Part shown: positions 37,577 through 42,173 of the stretch, in pieces
Numbering within the stretch: position 1 is the first letter of the stretch
How the letters are laid out: every line of letters begins with the position of its first letter
Assembly (NCBI RefSeq): GCF_003121485.1
Contig: NZ_QAVX01000005.1
Location: 1-42,173 of the forward strand
Length of the DNA stretch: 42,173 bases
Direction of reading: 5' to 3'
From: Dyella sp. C11
GTDB taxonomy: Bacteria > Pseudomonadota > Gammaproteobacteria > Xanthomonadales > Rhodanobacteraceae
The notes under the pieces: generated by a model
What the model saw: the letters and a program-made list of their open reading frames with translations, nothing else
Told to the model about the DNA's origin: nothing
The model's database searches: none
Translations under genes and position numbers: made by a program

Positions 37577-37600
37577 CGCCCCGGACCCAGGTCCGGGGCG
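37577..37600 (-). terminator. Rho-independent terminator of the phosphoesterase gene
   Basis: A 10-bp perfect GC-rich stem (CGCCCCGGAC/GTCCGGGGCG) with a 4-base loop. On the minus strand it is followed by a T-rich tract corresponding to 37565-37576. It lies 18 bases beyond the stop at 37619 and separates this gene from the multicopper oxidase gene. Confidence 0.9.
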
Positions 37601-37618
37601 TGCGAACATGCTGACCGA

Positions 37619-39328
37619 TCAACCGTGATGCGGTTGCGGACGGCTCGACCAGGGCCACGGCCACGGCGAGGGCTGCTTCACCGGCTGGCCGGTGGACTCG
37701 TCGAGGATCAGGTGACGCTGCTCGGGGAACGGCTGGTAGAAATCGAACATCGAGTTCAGCGAACCGGACACCGCATCGAACGAACCGCCACCGATGCGCT
37801 CGCCACGCAGCCAGTTGTCCTCGATGAAGCGCGTGATCGACGACTGGTCCGTCTGCGTGTGATCGACATGGTTGCTGCGCGACCACGGCGAAATCACCAG
37901 CAGCGGCAGACGCGGGCCAAAGCCGCAACGGCCCTGTACCGGCTGACCCTTGCTGTTGGTGCCCGCGAGCGTGCCGTGTGCCTTGCACACGCCGGCGCCA
38001 TCGAGCGCATCGGCCGTGGTGCTGGAAGCGTTCACGCGCGGCGCCGCCTGGTGGTCGTACCAGCCATCGGAGTCGTCATACGCAATGACCACGGCTGTTT
38101 CTTTCCAGTCCGGCTGCTGCTGCAGGAAGTTGATCACGTGCACGATGAACTGCTGCTCGTCCAGCGGATCGGAATAACCAGCGTGACCATCCTGGTAGCC
38201 CGGCGCCTTGAGGAAGCTCACGGCCGGGAAATTGCCCGCCTTCACCGCGGTGTAGAAGTCGTTCGTGTCGTACTGGTGGTTCGCCGCATCGCCCTGGTGG
38301 CCGATCATCGCCACCGAGGTCGGACGCGCATGCGTCGGGTTGGCGGTGGAGGTGTAGTACTGGAACGGCTGGTGATGCGGGATGTAATCAGCCTTAACCG
38401 TGTTGGTGACGGTGGATAGCGTGGTGCGTGCGCAACCCGTGGTGTTGTTGCTGTTCACCTGCGTCAGGTCGAAGCCGCCTTCGAAGAAGCCCCACGTCAC
38501 GCCGGCCGCGTTGAGCAGATCGCCCACGTTCTTGCCGCCGAACTGCACCTGGTTGCCGCTGGGCGAGGAGCACACGTCGCCGATCGGATCGGCATCGCTG
38601 ATCAAGGTCAGGCCACCCTGGCCGTCGGCGATTTCATTCGCGGTGCCGTTGAGCGTGGCCGTCACGCCGTTGGTCTGGCCCGACACCAGGTTGATCGCGC
38701 CCGGCGTGGACGGACCAAACGTGGTGCCGTAGCTGTTGTCGTTCAACGCGAACCACTGCGCGTAGTTCCACATGGCGGTGACGGTGTTGCCGTCGTAGTA
38801 ACCCATCACCTGGCCGGTGCCGTTTTCATCCGCCGGTGCACCCGGCAGCGTTTCGCCAGTACCCGTGTACTTGGGGAACAGGTCCATCGCGCCGCCGTCG
38901 AACGCCTGCTGTTCCGGACCGTAGTCGTGATCCTGGTCAGCCGTCGCGGCCTGCGCGCGCGACAGGCGGAACGGATTGATCGCACCCGTACCGTTGCCGC
39001 TGTTGGCCGCATTCGGATTCTTGGTGAGCAGTTTCTTGTCGTAGCCATTCACGCTGGGGGTGAACGGGCGCGGATAGAACACCGGCTCGCCCTTGCCGTT
39101 CGCAGCAAAGGGATACGTGCCGAAGTAGTGATCGAAGGAGACGTTCTCCTGGAAGATCACCACCAGATGCTTGATCGGTGTAGCCGTATGGACGTCCGGC
39201 CCATTTCCACCGCCATGGTTCTGGCTGAGGTCGGAAACGGCTTCGGCGTGCACGGGAAGTTGGGCGAGGGAAACAGCGGAAAGGCTTAAAACGCACGCGG
39301 CAATGCAGACTGCGAGGTTGTTTCGCAT
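37619..39328 (-). CDS. Secreted AcpA/phospholipase C-type phosphoesterase
   Basis: A 569-residue protein of the phosphoesterase family that holds phospholipases C and the acid phosphatase AcpA. The signal peptide spans about 1-29. The metal-binding N-terminal motif ENVSFDHYFGTYP is intact, and the block FALNDNSYGTTFGPSTPGAINLVSG carries the expected nucleophile region (Ser or Thr). AYDDSDGWYDHQAAPR and FGPRLPLLVISPWSR are the C-terminal metal and core motifs. The chain ends in a Trp/Pro-rich tail (PWPWPWSS). GGGAG precedes the ATG. The substrate is likely a phosphomonoester or phospholipid. Confidence 0.92.
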   Translation of the reverse strand: MRNNLAVCIAACVLSLSAVSLAQLPVHAEAVSDLSQNHGGGNGPDVHTATPIKHLVVIFQENVSFDHYFGTYPFAANGKGEPVFYPRPFTPSVNGYDKKLLTKNPNAANSGNGTGAINPFRLSRAQAATADQDHDYGPEQQAFDGGAMDLFPKYTGTGETLPGAPADENGTGQVMGYYDGNTVTAMWNYAQWFALNDNSYGTTFGPSTPGAINLVSGQTNGVTATLNGTANEIADGQGGLTLISDADPIGDVCSSPSGNQVQFGGKNVGDLLNAAGVTWGFFEGGFDLTQVNSNNTTGCARTTLSTVTNTVKADYIPHHQPFQYYTSTANPTHARPTSVAMIGHQGDAANHQYDTNDFYTAVKAGNFPAVSFLKAPGYQDGHAGYSDPLDEQQFIVHVINFLQQQPDWKETAVVIAYDDSDGWYDHQAAPRVNASSTTADALDGAGVCKAHGTLAGTNSKGQPVQGRCGFGPRLPLLVISPWSRSNHVDHTQTDQSSITRFIEDNWLRGERIGGGSFDAVSGSLNSMFDFYQPFPEQRHLILDESTGQPVKQPSPWPWPWSSRPQPHHG

Positions 39329-39798
39329 GGAGGGCTCCCTTCGGTCGCGATGGAGCGCTTCCCCTCAAGCGCTGATTCGCCGAACGATAGGCGCGCAAGG
39401 TGACAGGCGAATAACAGCAGGCGGCGCATTTTCCTGCGATTTGTGGCGTGCGACAGTGGTCGCACGTGTGTTGTGGCTTGATTGGCACATGGCGGTGGTC
39501 GGCATGCGTTGTGAGGCGTTATTGGGTTCGTGTTTGAAGAAGCGAGGCAGGCAATCGCATCAATATGGCCTTGCCGCGAGCACCCGCCCCTCACCCCAGC
39601 CCTCTCCCCGGAGGGGAGAGGGAGTCGGGCTGGAAGGCCCGGCCAGCCTCACTTCCGATACCGCCCCATCCCTTTGGCCCCTGACCTTTGACACTATTGT
39701 CCCCATGACTTGCGGCCTAGCCTGACCTGTCGTCCTTGCGCTCACGGGGTGCCTCCCCTTATGGCGCGCAGCCATCCACGAACCACAGAGGGAAATCC
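39329..39798. other. Intergenic region between divergent phosphoesterase and M13 peptidase genes
   Basis: It must hold both promoters. The only clear structure is the second copy of the 50-bp dispersed repeat at 39576-39625. A TTGACA-like hexamer occurs near 39690, but no -10 at a proper distance was found. No gene is supported here. Confidence 0.5.
39576..39625. repeat. 50-bp dispersed repeat, copy 2
   Basis: Nearly identical to 387-436, including the perfect CTCTCCCCGGAGGGGAGAG palindrome and the preceding GCGAGCACCC. Same orientation as copy 1. Confidence 0.75.
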
Positions 39799-41925
39799 AT
39801 GACCAAACCGTATATGAAGCCCATCGCGCTCGCCGTGAGCATGGCCCTGTCGCTCAGCGCCTGCGGCAAGCACGAAGACGCCGCGCAGGCCCCGGCCGCC
39901 AGCAGCACCGCGCCCGCCCCTGCCAGCACCGCCGCCATGACGGCCGCAGCGCCCAAGAGCGTGTTCGATATTGCCGACCTGGACAGCAACACCCAGGCCT
40001 GTCAGGACTTCAACGGTTTCGTCAACAGCAAGTGGGTTGCCGCCAACCCGATCCCGAACGACCGCAGCCGTTGGGGCGCGTTCGACAAGCTGGCCGAGGA
40101 CAGCCTCAACACCCAGCATTCGATCGTCGACGACGCCGCCAAGGGCGCCGCCAATGCACAGGCTGGCTCCATCGAGCAGAAGATCGGCTACCTGTACGCC
40201 TCGGGCATGGACGACGACGCCATCGAAAAGGCCGGCTTCGACCCGATCAAGCCCAAGCTCGATGCCATTGCCGCCTTCAAGTCCAACAAGGACGTGGCCA
40301 ACTACATCACCCAGAACTTCACCACGGGTGACCAGCAGGTGTTCCAGTTCGGCTCCGGCGCGGACTTCAAGGACGCCAAGATGCAGATCGGCTTCACCCA
40401 GCAGGCTGGCCTGGGTCTGCCGACCAAGGACTACTACACGGATGCCAAGTACAAGGACATCCGCGATGCCTACGTCGCGCACATGGTCAAGGTGCTTGAG
40501 CTGACCGGCGTGTCCGAAGCCGATGCCAAGAAGCAGGCCGACCAGGTGCTCGCGTTCGAAACGCAGCTGGCTGCCGGTTCGCTGGCGCCGGTGGAACTGC
40601 GTACCCCGGAAAACCAGTACCACTTCGTGACCGTGAAGGAAGCGGACAAGATCACCCCGCACTTCAACTGGGAAGATTTCTTCAAGGCCCAGGGCGTGAC
40701 CATCGACAAGGGCTTCTCGCTGTCGCAGCCGAAGTTCTTTGCTGAATTCGACAAGCTGCTGGCCTCGGCGCCGGTGGACCAGTGGCAGGCTTACCTGCGC
40801 GTCCACACCATCGACGACGCCTCGCCGCTGCTGAGCAAGGCCTTCCAGGACGCCCGCTTTGACTTCTACAACCACACGCTGTCCGGTCAGCCGGAACAGA
40901 AGCCGCGCTGGAAGCGCGTGCTCGGTGGCGTGAACGAGTCGATGGGTGAAGCCCTCGGCCAGCTGTACGTGGCCAAGGTGTTCACGCCGGAAGCCAAGCC
41001 GCGCGCGCAGGAGCTGGTGGACAACGTGCGCAACGCGTTGAAGGCACGCATCCAGAACCTCGACTGGATGAGCGACGCCACCAAGGAAAAGGCCATCGCC
41101 AAGTGGGACACGTTCCTGCCGAAGATCGGCTACCCGGACAAGTGGCGTGACTGGTCGGGCCTGGACATCAAGCAGGGCGACTACTACGGCAACGTCATGG
41201 CCGCCGCCAAGTTCAACTACCAGTACGACCTGAGCAAGATCGGCAAGCCGACCGACCGCAAGGAGTGGGGCATGACCCCGCAGACGGTCAACGCGTATTA
41301 CAACCCGACCGACAACACCATCAACTTCCCGGCCGCGATCCTGCAGCCGCCGTTCTTCTATGCCAACGGCGACGACGCGATCAACTACGGCGGTATCGGT
41401 GCGGTGATCGGTCACGAAGCCAGCCATGGCTTCGACGACGAAGGCAGCCAGTTCGACGGCGAAGGCAACAACGTCAACTGGTGGACCAAGGACGACAAGG
41501 CCAAGTTCGAGGCTCGCACCGCCAAGCTGGTGGCGCAGTTCAACGACTACACCCCGATCAAGGACAAGCCGGATGCGCACGTCAACGGCCAGCTGACCCT
41601 CGGCGAGAACATCGCCGACCTGGGCGGCCTGAACGTGGCGTACGACGCCCTGCAGGAAGCTTTGAAGAAGAACCCGCAGGAAGCCAACGAGAAGATCGAC
41701 GGCTATACCGAAGACCAGCGCTTCTTCCTGAACTGGGCTCGCGTGTGGCGCGGCAGCGTGCGTGAGAAGGAAGCCCTGCTTCGCCTCAACACCGACCCGC
41801 ACGCACCGGCCTCGCTGCGCGCGATCGGCGCCCCGTCGAACATGGAAGCCTTCGCCACGGCGTTCCAGTGCAAGCCTGGCGACACGATGGTGCGTCCGGC
41901 CGACAAGCAGGTGAAGATCTGGTAA
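39799..41925 (+). CDS. M13-family (neprilysin/PepO-type) zinc metallopeptidase lipoprotein
   Basis: A 708-residue peptidase of oligopeptides. The signal peptide ends in a lipobox (LSAC), so the protein is predicted to be lipid-anchored on the periplasmic or outer face. An Ala/Pro-rich linker follows to about residue 50, then the M13 N-terminal helical domain (CQDFNGFVNSKWVAANPIP) and the catalytic domain. The zinc site is H539-E540-xx-H543 with E603 and D607 of GENIAD. VNAYYNP is the substrate-binding block, and VKIW is the family C terminus. GAGGGA precedes the ATG at 39799. A strong terminator follows. Confidence 0.95.
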   Translation: MTKPYMKPIALAVSMALSLSACGKHEDAAQAPAASSTAPAPASTAAMTAAAPKSVFDIADLDSNTQACQDFNGFVNSKWVAANPIPNDRSRWGAFDKLAEDSLNTQHSIVDDAAKGAANAQAGSIEQKIGYLYASGMDDDAIEKAGFDPIKPKLDAIAAFKSNKDVANYITQNFTTGDQQVFQFGSGADFKDAKMQIGFTQQAGLGLPTKDYYTDAKYKDIRDAYVAHMVKVLELTGVSEADAKKQADQVLAFETQLAAGSLAPVELRTPENQYHFVTVKEADKITPHFNWEDFFKAQGVTIDKGFSLSQPKFFAEFDKLLASAPVDQWQAYLRVHTIDDASPLLSKAFQDARFDFYNHTLSGQPEQKPRWKRVLGGVNESMGEALGQLYVAKVFTPEAKPRAQELVDNVRNALKARIQNLDWMSDATKEKAIAKWDTFLPKIGYPDKWRDWSGLDIKQGDYYGNVMAAAKFNYQYDLSKIGKPTDRKEWGMTPQTVNAYYNPTDNTINFPAAILQPPFFYANGDDAINYGGIGAVIGHEASHGFDDEGSQFDGEGNNVNWWTKDDKAKFEARTAKLVAQFNDYTPIKDKPDAHVNGQLTLGENIADLGGLNVAYDALQEALKKNPQEANEKIDGYTEDQRFFLNWARVWRGSVREKEALLRLNTDPHAPASLRAIGAPSNMEAFATAFQCKPGDTMVRPADKQVKIW

Positions 41926-41963
41926 GGCTTCACGGCTGACGTTTCGACGTCTGCAACATCGAA

Positions 41964-41992
41964 GGGCGCTGCAGCGATGCAGCGCCCTTTTT
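41964..41992 (+). terminator. Rho-independent terminator of the M13 peptidase gene
   Basis: GGGCGCTGCA, a 4-base loop, TGCAGCGCCC and then five T residues. It lies about 38 bases after the stop codon. Confidence 0.93.
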
Positions 41993-42025
41993 GTTTGGAT
42001 GTCCGTTTCTAGGGTGAGACCATCC

Positions 42026-42135
42026 TGTGGGAGCGCACCCTGTGCGCGACAACCTGACGGAGCGGTGCCCTCGGGGTTGCGGTCGCGCACAAGTGCGCTC
42101 CTACACAACCCAAGCCGATTGTAGGAGCGCACTTG
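42026..42135. repeat. Three GTAGGAGCGCACTTG half-sites
   Basis: Half-sites at 42026-42050 (plus orientation, diverged as GTGGGAGCGCACCCT), 42081-42105 (inverted) and 42120-42135 (plus). The first two form a BIME-like hairpin. They follow the terminator, and no gene is seen between them and the window end at 42173. Confidence 0.8.
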
Positions 42136-42173
42136 CTGTCTCGAAAACACATCTCCGAGCCCCCGAGGCTGCG

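Overview
The window looks like chromosomal DNA of a GC-rich gammaproteobacterium of the order Xanthomonadales, most likely family Rhodanobacteraceae (Dyella, Rhodanobacter or Luteibacter type). The reasons are the leuS-lptE-holA-nadD and rsfS-rlmH-maf housekeeping genes, an Ax21-type surface protein, acnD-prpF, and the dispersed palindromes built on GTAGGAGCGCACTTG. The genus is inferred from gene content and repeats, not from a search. No rRNA, tRNA, CRISPR array, phage genes or transposase gene was seen.

Layout. 1-597: non-coding repeats (hairpins, a 33-bp tandem repeat, a 50-bp dispersed repeat). 598-4164: a YgiD-type dioxygenase, then a divergent stress module. This module has an exported metallophosphoesterase plus cupredoxin on the minus strand and an ECF sigma factor plus zinc-type anti-sigma factor on the plus strand. 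Both directions carry the same promoter-like motif. 4170-8647: YkgJ-type cysteine-cluster protein, YpfJ-type zinc peptidase, MAPEG protein, TerC/CBS/CorC membrane protein and CPBP protease. 8665-12367: maf, a succinyl-CoA:acetate CoA-transferase, a GNAT acetyltransferase, rlmH and rsfS. 12568-17992: a small secreted heptapeptide-repeat protein, a SigF/NrsF-type sigma/anti-sigma pair, an Ax21-like barrel protein, and dipZ-msrB for repair of oxidised methionine outside the cytoplasm. 18008-22991: nadD, holA, lptE and leuS. 22977-23244: a nested inverted-repeat element sitting exactly on the leuS start. 23459-27003: the pqi lipid-transport operon with pqiA as two genes. 27156-28016: a CnoX/YbbN thioredoxin. 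28066-30066: an S9 peptidase. 30226-34199: acnD-prpF of the 2-methylcitrate cycle. 34535-35779: a DUF4442 and a DUF502 protein. 35934-39328: a Tat-exported multicopper oxidase and a secreted AcpA/phospholipase C-type phosphoesterase. 39799-41925: an M13 lipoprotein peptidase.

The main new reading concerns two ECF circuits. First, GTAACC-N16-CGAA, the promoter known for Caulobacter SigF, occurs upstream of the sigF-nrsF pair here and again upstream of dipZ-msrB. This predicts that the SigF-type factor controls its own operon and an envelope methionine-sulfoxide repair operon about 1 kb away. Second, GGAATA-N15-GGGTAW occurs in both orientations between the other sigma/anti-sigma pair and the exported metallophosphoesterase-cupredoxin pair, which suggests one self-contained stress circuit. 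Both are seen in the sequence but untested.

The usual leuS-lptE-holA-nadD-rsfS-rlmH-maf cluster is present in order and on one strand, but it is opened at two points by unrelated genes. One opening is the 5.6-kb segment holding the SigF module.
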